Source: an uncultured Oscillospiraceae bacterium (GTDB lineage: Bacteria; Bacillota; Clostridia; Oscillospirales; Ruminococcaceae). Taken from it: a stretch of 37,610 bases of DNA. The notes under the pieces are model-generated. The model worked only from the letters and a program-made list of their open reading frames with translations. It had not been told where the DNA came from and searched no databases. This document shows, one piece after another, positions 1 through 6,702 of this stretch (position 1 is the stretch's first letter; the number at the start of each line of letters is the position of its first letter). The position numbers and the translations under genes were made by a program. The DNA is taken from contig CAKSJL010000012.1 in the NCBI GenBank assembly GCA_934463345.1, positions 1 to 37,610 of the forward strand. Direction: 5' to 3'.

Positions 1-104
1 TAAAAATGCTTGCCATACACAAGTATGCCTGTGCATTTTTGCCTTGTCTGCATAAAAATTGTGCTTGGAAATCCGCATAAATATCTTGTGAAGACGGGTT
101 CTTA
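1..104 (+). repeat. Family A intergenic repeat, right part (left end outside window)
   Basis: This is the right-hand part of a family A element. It ends in CTTGTGAAGACGGGTTCT followed by TA. It contains the central dyad CCATAC-acaa-GTATGC. Its first 92 bases align without gaps to the last 92 bases of the window (37519-37610), with 85 identities by eye. The left end, seen in the other copy at 37458, is AGAACCTGTCTTCACAAG, the near-exact complement of this right end. No coding potential is evident. A family B element follows directly and shares the TTA at the junction. Confidence 0.8.
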
Positions 105-187
105 GGCAACACCGCACAAAGCACGCCTGACAGCTTTGCACAGCATCTGCTGACAAATTTTCCGCACAATCTTTGTGCGGTTTTGCC
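105..187 (+). repeat. Family B intergenic repeat, internally deleted copy
   Basis: The ends are GGCAACACCGCACAAAG (105-121) and CTTTGTGCGGTTTTGCC (171-187), inverted repeats with one mismatch over 17 bases. The interior matches the long copy at 33011-33182 base for base apart from a few substitutions and one missing block of exactly 89 bases, at a short CCG repeat. It directly abuts the family A element on its left. Confidence 0.8.
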
Positions 188-310
188 TTTACTCTGCATA
201 AGGGCGGAAATGCTGCTTATTCTGTGGTGTTGCCCCGGAGTATGATCCGTATTTTTATAATGATGCGGAGCGGTTCTGTGACCGGTAAAAAATCAAAGGA
301 GCTGTTACAT

Positions 311-577
311 ATGAACAAGTATTTTAAAAATGAAAAATTATGGTGTGCTATTGGCGGTGCGGCAGCGATTATTATCGGTAAGAAGATCGTCAAGGCAAAG
401 AAAACCCGTGAGCTTGCTGTTTCTGGCCTTGCACAGGGAATGAAGCTTACTCATGACGCAAAGGAAGCGTTCCAGAATATGAAGGATGAGGCTTCTGATC
501 TCTGTTATGATGCAAAGACAGCCGCAGGAATTACATCTGAGGAAACAGAAGAAGCAACAGAAGATGCGGCAGAATGA
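311..577 (+). CDS. Small helical protein paired with a metal ATPase (DUF6110-like?)
   Basis: This 88-residue protein is encoded immediately before the metal ATPase. The stop overlaps the next start (ATGA at 574-577), so the two are very probably translationally coupled. Residues 12-23 form a short Gly/Ala/Ile-rich hydrophobic stretch ending in KK, long enough for a membrane-associated helix. A predicted helical middle and a strongly acidic tail (ETEEATEDAAE) follow. The start at 311 is chosen because AAAGGAG lies about 8 bases upstream and the extension to 173 runs into repeat DNA. Small proteins of this size and shape, including DUF6110, are encoded beside P1B-like ATPases in other Clostridia. 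The family assignment is from memory and not certain. The role is unknown; a chaperone or regulatory subunit of the pump is an inference from the overlap. Confidence 0.7.
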   Translation: MNKYFKNEKLWCAIGGAAAIIIGKKIVKAKKTRELAVSGLAQGMKLTHDAKEAFQNMKDEASDLCYDAKTAAGITSEETEEATEDAAE

Positions 578-2676
578 AATACACTATAGTATATGACAAA
601 CCAGGAAGAATACGCTTTCGCTGCGGCGGCTATGCGTTTGACAAGGATTTTGAATACTGCATAAGCAAACTTATGACAGATAATTCATTTGTCACAAAGG
701 CAGAAGTTCACAGCGCAAACGGAAGTATACTGGTTTATTATAAAAACGGTTTTCGCAATGCAGTTATAAAAGCAGTTTCCGGTATACAGCCGTCTATGCT
801 CGTTCCGGCTGCTCCGGACAGTGAATATGGCATTGAGGAAATAGACAGGGATTTTCGTGACAAGCTTTCCTCTGCTGTTATAAGGAAGATTGTAACAAAA
901 TATCTTGTGCCTTTGCCATTGCGCAAACTGCTTATCTTTGCAAACGGCATAAGATTTGTCTGGAGAGGCATCAAAACGCTGCTTGGCGGAAGACTTACAG
1001 TTGACGTTCTTGACGGAGCGTCGATCGGAGCCTGTCTTATCCAGAAAAACTATAAAACTGCAAGCTCTGTCATGTTTCTTCTTAATATATCCTCGCTTCT
1101 TGAGGATTATACAAGGGCAAGAACAAAAGCTGTTCTGGCTGACAGTCTTGCAATACAAACGGATAAGGTATGGCTTATAGACGGTGAGAAGGATATAGAA
1201 ATACCAATGTCCGAGCTACAGAAGGGTGACAGGATCCGTATCCGCACAGGAAGCATTATACCTGTTGACGGTGAAATATGCGATGGTGAAGCATATATAA
1301 ATGAATCGTCAATGACCGGTGAACCTCTTGCAGTCATGAAGTCTGCCGGATCGTCAGTTTTTGCCGGAACGGTTGTTGAGGAGGGAACTATTTCGGTAAT
1401 AGTCCGTGAGCTTTCTTCCGATACAAAAATAAGCAGAATTATTGAACTTATTGACAATTCAGAAAATCTCAAGGCAGGCGTTCAGAGTCGTGCCGAAAGG
1501 CTTGCTGACAGTATAGTGCCGTTCAGTTTTCTGGGCTTTGGACTGACTCTTCTTCTGACGAGAAATATTACAAGGGCAGTATCCATACTCATGGTTGATT
1601 ACTCCTGTGCAATAAAGCTTTCAACTCCGATTTCTGTTATTTCGGCAATTCGTGAGGCGTCTGACCACAGCATAACTGTCAAGGGCGGAAAATACCTTGA
1701 GGCGTTTGCGTCTGCGGATACAATTGTTTTTGACAAGACAGGAACACTGACAAATGCCGAACCTGTTCTGGAAAGCGTTGTAGCCTTTAACGGATATTCA
1801 GAAGACGAAATTTTAAGGATTGCAGCCTGTATAGAGGAGCATTTTCCACACAGTGTTGCCAGAGCGATTGTAAACGGAGCTGCTGACAAGGGCATTGAAC
1901 ATATGGAAGAGCATGCCGAGGTGGAATATATTGTTGCGCATGGTATTGCAACAATGCTTCATGGAAAGAGAGCCGTTATCGGAAGCAGACACTTTGTTTC
2001 TGATGATGAGGGAATAGAGATCTCAGATGAACAGCAGACTCTTATTGAGGAAAAAGCCGGAGCATGTTCTGTTGTATATCTTGCAGTAGGCGGAAAGCTC
2101 AGCGGTGCGCTTTGCATTTCCGATCCTCCGAGAAAAGAGGCAAAAACCGCTATAGAGCTTCTGAAAAAATCCGGTATTGAAAATATAGTCATGCTGACAG
2201 GCGACAGTGAAGGAACTGCAAGGATTATAGCCGAAAAACTTGGTATTACGCAGTACTGCGCACAGGTTCTTCCTGAGGACAAGCACAGCTATGTTGAAAA
2301 CCTTAAAGCAGAGGGCAGACATGTTATAATGGTGGGAGACGGAATAAACGATGCTCCTGCACTTGCCGCTGCAAATGTTTCAGTTGCCATGAGCGATGCT
2401 TCGGATATCGCAAAGGAGACTGCTGATATAACGCTTCGTGGCGCAAGTCTTACAGAGCTTGAGGTTCTGCGCAGAATAAGCACCAGGCTGATGAGGCGTA
2501 TAAACAGCAATTACCGCTTTATTATTGCATTCAATTCCGCACTTCTTCTGTCTGGATTTATAGGAATCATTGCGCCGTCAGCTTCTGCATTTCTTCATAA
2601 TGCCTCAACTATGGCAATATGTGCAAAGAGCATGACGCCGCTTCTGGATGATGAAAAAGACAATAAGAAAAAATAA
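574..2676 (+). CDS. P1B-like heavy-metal-translocating P-type ATPase, non-CPx
   Basis: A 700-residue membrane pump expected to move a transition metal across the cytoplasmic membrane using ATP. Residues 1-70 resemble a degenerate heavy-metal-associated fold without CxxC. MTGEP is at 247-251 (actuator loop), DKTGT at 387-391 (phosphorylated Asp387), TGD at 542-544 and GDGINDAPAL at 588-597 (hinge and Mg site). The metal-site helix before the P-domain reads DYSCAIKLSTP (343-352). The usual Cys-Pro-Cys/Ser-Pro-Cys is replaced by Ser-Cys-Ala, with the proline of the CPx motif missing. A FPHS at 424-427 replaces the usual HP-type SEHP box. Length and layout suit P1B ATPases such as CtpC-like manganese pumps, but the substrate cannot be told from the sequence. 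It ends in a Lys-rich tail just before a strong terminator. Confidence 0.9.
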   Translation: MKYTIVYDKPGRIRFRCGGYAFDKDFEYCISKLMTDNSFVTKAEVHSANGSILVYYKNGFRNAVIKAVSGIQPSMLVPAAPDSEYGIEEIDRDFRDKLSSAVIRKIVTKYLVPLPLRKLLIFANGIRFVWRGIKTLLGGRLTVDVLDGASIGACLIQKNYKTASSVMFLLNISSLLEDYTRARTKAVLADSLAIQTDKVWLIDGEKDIEIPMSELQKGDRIRIRTGSIIPVDGEICDGEAYINESSMTGEPLAVMKSAGSSVFAGTVVEEGTISVIVRELSSDTKISRIIELIDNSENLKAGVQSRAERLADSIVPFSFLGFGLTLLLTRNITRAVSILMVDYSCAIKLSTPISVISAIREASDHSITVKGGKYLEAFASADTIVFDKTGTLTNAEPVLESVVAFNGYSEDEILRIAACIEEHFPHSVARAIVNGAADKGIEHMEEHAEVEYIVAHGIATMLHGKRAVIGSRHFVSDDEGIEISDEQQTLIEEKAGACSVVYLAVGGKLSGALCISDPPRKEAKTAIELLKKSGIENIVMLTGDSEGTARIIAEKLGITQYCAQVLPEDKHSYVENLKAEGRHVIMVGDGINDAPALAAANVSVAMSDASDIAKETADITLRGASLTELEVLRRISTRLMRRINSNYRFIIAFNSALLLSGFIGIIAPSASAFLHNASTMAICAKSMTPLLDDEKDNKKK

Positions 2677-2690
2677 ATACAGCTTAATAT

Positions 2691-2719
2691 GGGACGCTTT
2701 TTGGCGTCCCTTTGCTTTT
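2691..2719 (+). terminator. Intrinsic terminator after the ATPase operon
   Basis: A perfect 7-bp stem GGGACGC / GCGTCCC (2691-2697 with 2704-2710), loop TTTTTG, followed by TTTGCTTTTG. It lies 15 bases after the ATPase stop codon and separates that operon from the next gene. Confidence 0.9.
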
Positions 2720-2731
2720 GTGCACCCTAAT

Positions 2732-2826
2732 CAGAACTGTCCACATAGGAAATTCCATATGTATTTTCCGCAAATTTTGTTGATTGCTGCATTGAAAAAT
2801 CTCATTCCTATGCGGACAGGTTCTTA
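2732..2826 (+). repeat. Family A repeat, short copy
   Basis: An element of about 95 bp with ends AGAACTGTCCACATAGGAA (from 2733) and TTCCTATGCGGACAGGTTCT (to 2824), imperfect inverted repeats. Its left half shares a long near-identical block with the full copy at 3165, from the TTTTCnGCAAATTTTG stretch to GAAAAATCTCA. The central dyad and the right half are missing, so this looks like an internally shortened copy. The -35 box of the next gene starts 5 bases after its end. Confidence 0.75.
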
Positions 2827-2830
2827 ATGT

Positions 2831-2859
2831 TTGACATTGAAAAGAAATTGTAGTATCAT
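2831..2859 (+). promoter_or_regulatory. Sigma-A promoter of the HMA-domain gene
   Basis: TTGACA at 2831-2836, 17-base spacer, TATCAT at 2854-2859. This near-consensus promoter puts the start of transcription about 35 bases before the start codon. Downstream are the GC-rich inverted bases ACCGG-cggcta-ACCGGTT (2866-2883), including the palindrome AACCGGTT. They could be an operator for a metal-responsive regulator, but that is an inference. Confidence 0.8.
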
Positions 2860-2900
2860 ATAGTTACCGGCGGCTAACCGGTTGAAAGGAGCATTTGAAT

Positions 2901-3161
2901 ATGATCAAAATAACTGTTAAAATTGACGGAATGATGTGCGGAATGTGCGAATCCCACATAAACGATGCCTTCAGAAGAAGCTTTGATGTGAAAAAGGTTT
3001 CATCATCTCATTCAAAGGGACAGAGTGAAATCATTACCGATAAGGATATTCCTGACAGCAAAATCAAAGCAGTTATAGAGGATACTGGATATACATTTAT
3101 TTCGGCTGAGAGAGAACCTTATGAGAAAAAAGGCTTTTTTGCCAGATTTGCAAAGCACTGA
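2901..3161 (+). CDS. Heavy-metal-associated (HMA) domain protein
   Basis: An 86-residue soluble protein with an N-terminal ferredoxin-like HMA fold. The metal motif is GMMCGMC, with Cys13 and Cys16 as the likely soft-metal ligands. The strand-helix pattern of the family follows, up to the ...VIEDTGYTFISAE end of the domain, then a basic Phe-rich tail (KKGFFARFAKH). Such proteins carry copper or other soft metals to P1B ATPases. The start at 2901 is chosen over an in-frame TTG at 2895 because AAGGAG (2886-2891) gives a 9-base spacing. It has its own promoter and is separated from the ATPase unit by a terminator and a repeat, so the two may be regulated differently. Partnership with the ATPase is plausible from proximity only. 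The ATPase's own N-terminal domain lacks CxxC. Confidence 0.85.
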   Translation: MIKITVKIDGMMCGMCESHINDAFRRSFDVKKVSSSHSKGQSEIITDKDIPDSKIKAVIEDTGYTFISAEREPYEKKGFFARFAKH

Positions 3162-3164
3162 TTG

Positions 3165-3330
3165 TAAGAACCTGTCCACATAAGAAAATCCGCACATATT
3201 TTCGGCAAATTTTGTCGATTGCTGCGTTGAAAAATCTCACCATACGTCAGTATGCTTTCAATTTTTCGCATTGCACTCGTCAAAATTATGCTCAAAAAAC
3301 CGCACACAATTTCTATGTGGGCAGGTTCTA
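3165..3330 (+). repeat. Family A repeat, full-length copy
   Basis: A complete element of about 165 bp. The left end is TAAGAACCTGTCCACATA and the right end TATGTGGGCAGGTTCTA, inverted repeats with one internal mismatch. The central dyad is CCATAC-gtca-GTATGC. The interior aligns with the copies at the window ends through the blocks GCAAATTTTGTCG, TGCGTTGAAAAA and ACCGCACACA, but the outer arm bases differ on both sides together (CCACATA/TATGTGG here, TTCACAAG/CTTGTGAA there). It starts 4 bases after the HMA-gene stop. Confidence 0.85.
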
Positions 3331-3364
3331 AAATTGAAACGTAGCAGTGATCGTAAGCACATCC

Positions 3365-3415
3365 TAATGCAATACCGCCCAAAGACGTCAGTGTTTTTTG
3401 TGCGGTATTGTATTA
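3365..3415 (+). repeat. Family B repeat, minimal hairpin copy
   Basis: Arms TAATGCAATACCGCCCAAA (3365-3383) and TTTGTGCGGTATTGTATTA (3397-3415) pair with two mismatches around a 13-base loop. It is made almost only of the terminal arms of family B. It directly abuts a decayed family A left end (AGAACATGTATTCACAAG from 3416), the same arrangement as at 37419-37475. Confidence 0.75.
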
Positions 3416-3510
3416 AGAACATGTATTCACAAGAATAAATTATACGTTTTTTGGCAGATTTAACGCATATTTCGTAAAAATAATACTTGGTTTTTATACA
3501 GACAGCATTT
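3416..3510 (+). repeat. Decayed family A remnant
   Basis: AGAACATGTATTCACAAG at 3416-3433 matches the family A left end AGAACCTGTCTTCACAAG at 37458 with two differences. Further on, CGTAAAAATAATACTTGG resembles CGTAAAAATTGTGCTTGG of the intact copy. The central dyad and the right terminal arm are not recognisable, so the element is internally deleted and eroded. The right limit is approximate. Confidence 0.55.
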
Positions 3511-3546
3511 AAGGAAATAAATCTGCCGTATTGTTTTAAAATTCAC

Positions 3547-3575
3547 TTTACATATTTACGATTTTAGTGTAAAAT
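3547..3575 (+). promoter_or_regulatory. Promoter of the pyrH cluster
   Basis: TTTACA at 3547-3552, 17-base spacer, TAAAAT at 3570-3575. Transcription would start near 3582, leaving an untranslated leader of about 140 bases before pyrH. The leader contains a perfect 6-bp hairpin ACAGCT-gaggat-AGCTGT (3595-3612). No known riboswitch was recognised. Confidence 0.75.
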
Positions 3576-3724
3576 AGGATAAGAGCTTGTATGCACAGCT
3601 GAGGATAGCTGTCTGTAAGAAGCTGCCGGAGTAATGGTGTGAAAAAATCATGCTGTTTAAAACACATTCTGTCTGCCGATAAAACGTGAACTACAGAATG
3701 GAAATTAATATGAGAGGTGCAGGA

Positions 3725-4435
3725 ATGGAACCAAGATATAAAAGAATTCTTTTAAAGCTTAGCGGAGAAGCACTTGCAGGAGAAAAAAAATTCGGACTTG
3801 ATTACAGTGTAATAACTGAAATCTGTGAAAGCATAAAAAAATGTGCCCAGGCAGGGGTTGAAATAGGAATAGTTGTCGGAGGCGGAAACTTCTGGAGAGG
3901 TCGTTCCAGCGGCGGCATGGACAGAACAAGAGCCGATCACATGGGAATGCTCGCAACTACTATCAATGCGCTTGCAATAGCTGATGTTCTTGAATCAATG
4001 GATCTTGACGTAAGAGTTCAGACAGCTATCACAATGCAGCAGGTCGCAGAGCCTTATATAAGATTAAAGGCTATGAGTCATCTTAACAAGGGCAGAATCG
4101 TAATATTCGGATGCGGAACGGGAAATCCGTTTTTCTCGACAGATACAGCGGCTGCGCTCAGGGCAGTTGAGATCGAGGCTGACATATTCTTCAAGGCAAC
4201 TATGGTTGATGGCGTTTATGACAAGGATCCTCATAAGTACAGCGATGCTAAGAAATATGACACGCTTACATTCAGCGATGTACTCAACAATAATCTTGGA
4301 GTTATTGACAGTACAGCTGCAACGATGTGTCGTGACAATGATATGAGCCTTCTTGTATTTGACCTCAGCAGACCGGACAATATTTATGACGCTATTATGG
4401 GCGAAAATATCGGAACGATAATTAAGGAGAACTGA
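3725..4435 (+). CDS. pyrH: UMP kinase
   Basis: Phosphorylates UMP to UDP with ATP in the cytoplasm, the committed step from de novo pyrimidine synthesis to UTP and CTP. The bacterial enzyme is a hexamer of the amino-acid-kinase fold. Of 236 residues, the N-terminus [15 protein letters not shown] carries the phosphate-binding Lys/Gly loop. GGGNFWRGR (about 53-61) and [15 protein letters not shown] (about 71-85) are family signatures, and [17 protein letters not shown] forms the UMP and nucleotide region. The start at 3725 is preferred over an upstream in-frame GTG at 3686. It gives the usual family N-terminus MEPRYKR, has GAGGTG 6 bases upstream, and gives the usual length. It is first gene of a cluster with frr two bases downstream. 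The rpsB-tsf genes that often precede pyrH are absent. Confidence 0.97.
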   Translation: MEPRYKRILLKLSGEALAGEKKFGLDYSVITEICESIKKCAQAGVEIGIVVGGGNFWRGRSSGGMDRTRADHMGMLATTINALAIADVLESMDLDVRVQTAITMQQVAEPYIRLKAMSHLNKGRIVIFGCGTGNPFFSTDTAAALRAVEIEADIFFKATMVDGVYDKDPHKYSDAKKYDTLTFSDVLNNNLGVIDSTAATMCRDNDMSLLVFDLSRPDNIYDAIMGENIGTIIKEN

Positions 4436-4437
4436 TT

Positions 4438-4992
4438 ATGAAAGATACAATGAAAAAAGCAGAAGCTAAAATGACAAAATCTGTTGAAAGATTAAAGGGC
4501 GAATTTGCATCTATCAGAGCCGGAAGAGCTAACCCGGCTGTTCTGGACAAGGTTACAGTTGATTATTACGGCGCTCCGACACCTATAAATCAGCTTGCAG
4601 CCGTTTCTGTTTCAGAGGCAAGAATACTCGTTATTCAGCCATGGGACGCATCTTCCCTGAAAGCTATAGAAAAGGCTATTATTACCTCTGATGTAGGAAT
4701 CACACCTACAAATGACGGAAAGGTTTTAAGACTTGTTTTCCCTCAGCCTACAGAGGACAGACGTAAGGAGCTGTGCAAGGAAATAAAGAAGTACGGCGAG
4801 GAAACAAAGGTTGCTGTAAGAGCAGTGAGACGTGATACAATGGAAGCCTTTAAAACTATGAAAAAGAATTCTGAGATTACAGAGGATGATCTTAAAAACT
4901 GTGAAAAGGACACTCAGAATCTTACAGACAAGTTCTGCAAGAATATTGACGCTCTTGTTTCTGAAAAGGAACAGGAAGTAATGAGTCTGTAA
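4438..4992 (+). CDS. frr: Ribosome recycling factor
   Basis: With EF-G, this cytoplasmic protein splits the post-termination 70S ribosome so that the subunits can be reused. Its 184 residues are the normal family length. The N-terminal helix of domain I includes LKGEFASIRAGRANPAVLDKV. The domain II stretch YYGAPTPINQLAAVSV and the return helices (RRKELCKEIKKYGEETKVAVRAVRRD) are all intact. It starts two bases after the pyrH stop, with AAGGAGA (4424-4430) overlapping the end of pyrH, so the pair is co-transcribed. Nothing unusual is seen. Confidence 0.97.
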   Translation: MKDTMKKAEAKMTKSVERLKGEFASIRAGRANPAVLDKVTVDYYGAPTPINQLAAVSVSEARILVIQPWDASSLKAIEKAIITSDVGITPTNDGKVLRLVFPQPTEDRRKELCKEIKKYGEETKVAVRAVRRDTMEAFKTMKKNSEITEDDLKNCEKDTQNLTDKFCKNIDALVSEKEQEVMSL

Positions 4993-4995
4993 GCC

Positions 4996-5736
4996 ATGGC
5001 GCTGTTTGGAAAGAAAAAGACGGCAGCGGAAGGACTTCCGGATATTCTGCCGGAGCATATTGCTTTTATAATGGATGGAAACGGAAGATGGGCGAAAAAA
5101 AGAGCGCTTCCGAGAAAATTTGGTCACAGAGAGGGCGCAAAGAATTTTCGCCGCATTGCACGTTACTGCAAGGACATAGGTATAAAAAATATAACTTTTT
5201 ACGCCTTTTCGACTGAAAACTGGAAAAGACCTAAGGATGAGGTTGATGCAATAATTGAGCTTTTTCGTGAGTATATAGTTGATGTAAGAAATTATATAGG
5301 CGAAGAGGTAAGGGTGCTGTTTCTGGGCGACAAGTCAATATTTGACGAAGATCTCCAGAAAAAAATGACCGACCTTGAGGAGGATACAAAGGACAATCAT
5401 GAGATGACGATGCTGCTTGCCATAAACTATGGCGGCAGAGATGAGATTGTTCACGCATCAAGGCTTATCGCTCAGAAGGTGGCAGCCGGAGAAATTTCAG
5501 CAGATGATATAACAGAGGAAATGTTCGGAGAATATCTCTATACAAAGGATGTGCCGGATGTTGACCTTATGATAAGACCAAGCGGTGAGCTGAGACTTTC
5601 AAACTTTCTTATATGGCAGTCGGCATATGCGGAATTTTATTTTACAGATGTTCTCTGGCCTGACTTTGTGCCTGAAGAGCTTGAAAAGGCGCTTGTCAGC
5701 TTTGCCGGACGTTCAAGACGATTCGGAGGTGTCTGA
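4996..5736 (+). CDS. uppS: Isoprenyl transferase (undecaprenyl diphosphate synthase)
   Basis: A cis-prenyltransferase that extends farnesyl diphosphate with isopentenyl diphosphate units to undecaprenyl diphosphate, the lipid carrier for peptidoglycan and other envelope polymers. In 246 residues, HIAFIMDGNGRWAKKR (21-36) carries the catalytic Asp27 and diphosphate-binding Arg. FSTENWKRPKDEV (71-83) and IRPSGELRLSNFLIWQSAYAEF with the RxxxE-type C-terminal signature follow. The extension MALFGKKKTAAEGLPDILPE is typical for Firmicutes. The start at 4996 lies 3 bases after frr. The nearest purine-rich site, AGGAAG at 4973-4978, is rather far, so translation may depend on coupling to frr. A later ATG would remove part of the conserved fold. 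Confidence 0.95.
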   Translation: MALFGKKKTAAEGLPDILPEHIAFIMDGNGRWAKKRALPRKFGHREGAKNFRRIARYCKDIGIKNITFYAFSTENWKRPKDEVDAIIELFREYIVDVRNYIGEEVRVLFLGDKSIFDEDLQKKMTDLEEDTKDNHEMTMLLAINYGGRDEIVHASRLIAQKVAAGEISADDITEEMFGEYLYTKDVPDVDLMIRPSGELRLSNFLIWQSAYAEFYFTDVLWPDFVPEELEKALVSFAGRSRRFGGV

Positions 5737-5738
5737 AA

Positions 5739-6572
5739 ATGGGTATAAGACTTATTTCCGCTGCTGTCGGTGTGGCAATAGCGCTTGTAATCCTGTTTTT
5801 GCATAATACTGTTGCTCTTAACATAGCAATTGCCGCAGTAATCGTTTTAATGCTGTTTGAACTTTTTCGTGCCGGAAAGTGTTTAAAGCTCAGACTTACC
5901 TGTGCTCCTGCATATCTTTATGGAGCGATAATGCCATTTATAGTCTCCGGAAAAGCATCCAAATACAAACTCGCAGTAACTGTTGTATTTGTACTGTTCT
6001 GGTTTATTACATTTATAGCTCAGCACAATACAATGAAATACCAGAAATTTTTCTATATAACCGCATGTACTCTGCTTGTCAGCAATTCCATGAGCTGTCT
6101 TATAGTTCTGAACGATATGGACAGCGTTCATGGACTTATGTACCTTGTAATGGGACTTTGCGGGGCGTGGCTTGCTGACTCCGGAGCTTATTTTGCCGGT
6201 ACGTTTTTTGGCAGACATAAGCTGTGTCCGGAGGTAAGTCCTAAGAAAACGGTGGAGGGCTTTGCCGGCGGAATTGCTGTTACAGGACTTTTGTTCGTGC
6301 TTATAAATTTCGTTTACTCAAAGATACTTCCGCATGTTACTGAATATACAGTAAGCGTCAATTATCTTGAGGTGTTTTTCCTGGGAGCAGCGCTTGCTGT
6401 TGTCGGAACAATAGGCGATCTTTCTGCGTCAGTCTTAAAAAGACAGTGTGAGATAAAGGATTACGGCAATATTATGCCGGGACATGGGGGAGCAATGGAC
6501 AGATTTGATAGCGTGCTTTTTGTTGCACCTTGTTTTCTGGCTTTTGTTTCACTTATCAGTATATATGAATAG
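5739..6572 (+). CDS. cdsA: Phosphatidate cytidylyltransferase
   Basis: An integral membrane enzyme that makes CDP-diacylglycerol from phosphatidic acid and CTP, the precursor of all major anionic phospholipids. The 277-residue protein has about eight hydrophobic segments, beginning with AAVGVAIALVILFLHNTVALNIAI. The CDP-alcohol signature near residues 228-262 reads SASVLKRQCEIKDYG, then MPGHGGAMDRFDS, with the metal-binding Asp residues in place. The motif SGAYFAGTFFGRHKLCPEVSPKKTVEG in the middle is also typical. It starts 2 bases after uppS, with GGAGGTG overlapping the uppS end. A gap of 183 bases with a large hairpin separates it from dxr. Confidence 0.96.
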   Translation: MGIRLISAAVGVAIALVILFLHNTVALNIAIAAVIVLMLFELFRAGKCLKLRLTCAPAYLYGAIMPFIVSGKASKYKLAVTVVFVLFWFITFIAQHNTMKYQKFFYITACTLLVSNSMSCLIVLNDMDSVHGLMYLVMGLCGAWLADSGAYFAGTFFGRHKLCPEVSPKKTVEGFAGGIAVTGLLFVLINFVYSKILPHVTEYTVSVNYLEVFFLGAALAVVGTIGDLSASVLKRQCEIKDYGNIMPGHGGAMDRFDSVLFVAPCFLAFVSLISIYE

Positions 6573-6688
6573 GGCGACAGCGCACAGATATAACTGATTC
6601 CTGCCGTCAGATCTTCAGGGGCTGTAAGTGGCTCAGATAGAGAAAAGCGTACAGCTGATTTTATCTGTGCCATGTAAGCCCTTTTTTT
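6572..6688 (+). terminator. Long hairpin with T tract between cdsA and dxr
   Basis: Nested inverted repeats: GGGC (6572-6575) pairs with GCCC (6678-6681), and GCACAGATA (6582-6590) pairs perfectly with TATCTGTGC (6662-6670). A run of seven T follows at 6682-6688. The loop of about 70 bases is unusually large for a simple terminator. It could be a terminator or attenuator that partly insulates dxr, or a relic of a small element. No known RNA family was recognised. Confidence 0.45.
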
Positions 6689-6702
6689 GCGGAAATATCT
6701 GA

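Larger units (their letters stand above)
1..310. other. Gene-free stretch upstream of the ATPase operon
   Basis: Positions 1-187 are the two repeats listed separately. Positions 188-310 hold no convincing gene. A TATAAT hexamer lies at 256-261, about 50 bases before the first start codon, but no good -35 sits at normal spacing (TTGCCC at 230-235 is 20 bases away). A promoter here is only a guess. An open frame reaching back to 173 is the upstream extension of the small gene at 311 and runs into the repeat. Confidence 0.5.
3162..3724. other. 563-base gene-free stretch rich in repeats before pyrH
   Basis: This stretch holds a full family A repeat (3165-3330), a short family B hairpin (3365-3415), a decayed family A remnant abutting it (3416 to about 3510), the pyrH promoter (3547-3575) and a leader of about 140 bases. 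No open frame here has a ribosome site and codon pattern that would support a gene. An exact 10-bp inverted repeat, GGCAGATTTA (3453-3462) with TAAATCTGCC (3518-3527), spans the decayed element and its right flank. Confidence 0.7.

Noticed and set aside
685..1158. 157-residue open frame on the minus strand inside the ATPase gene
   Set aside because: It is fully inside a gene with clear family motifs on the plus strand, has no recognisable domain and no proper ribosome site. Many similar shadow frames over other genes were dropped for the same reason.
3119..3382. 87-residue minus-strand open frame before pyrH
   Set aside because: It runs through the full family A repeat, so its sequence is that of the repeat and not of a gene.
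2677..3530. CRISPR array
   Set aside because: The repeated units have inverted ends, vary in length and are not evenly spaced; no cas genes are present.
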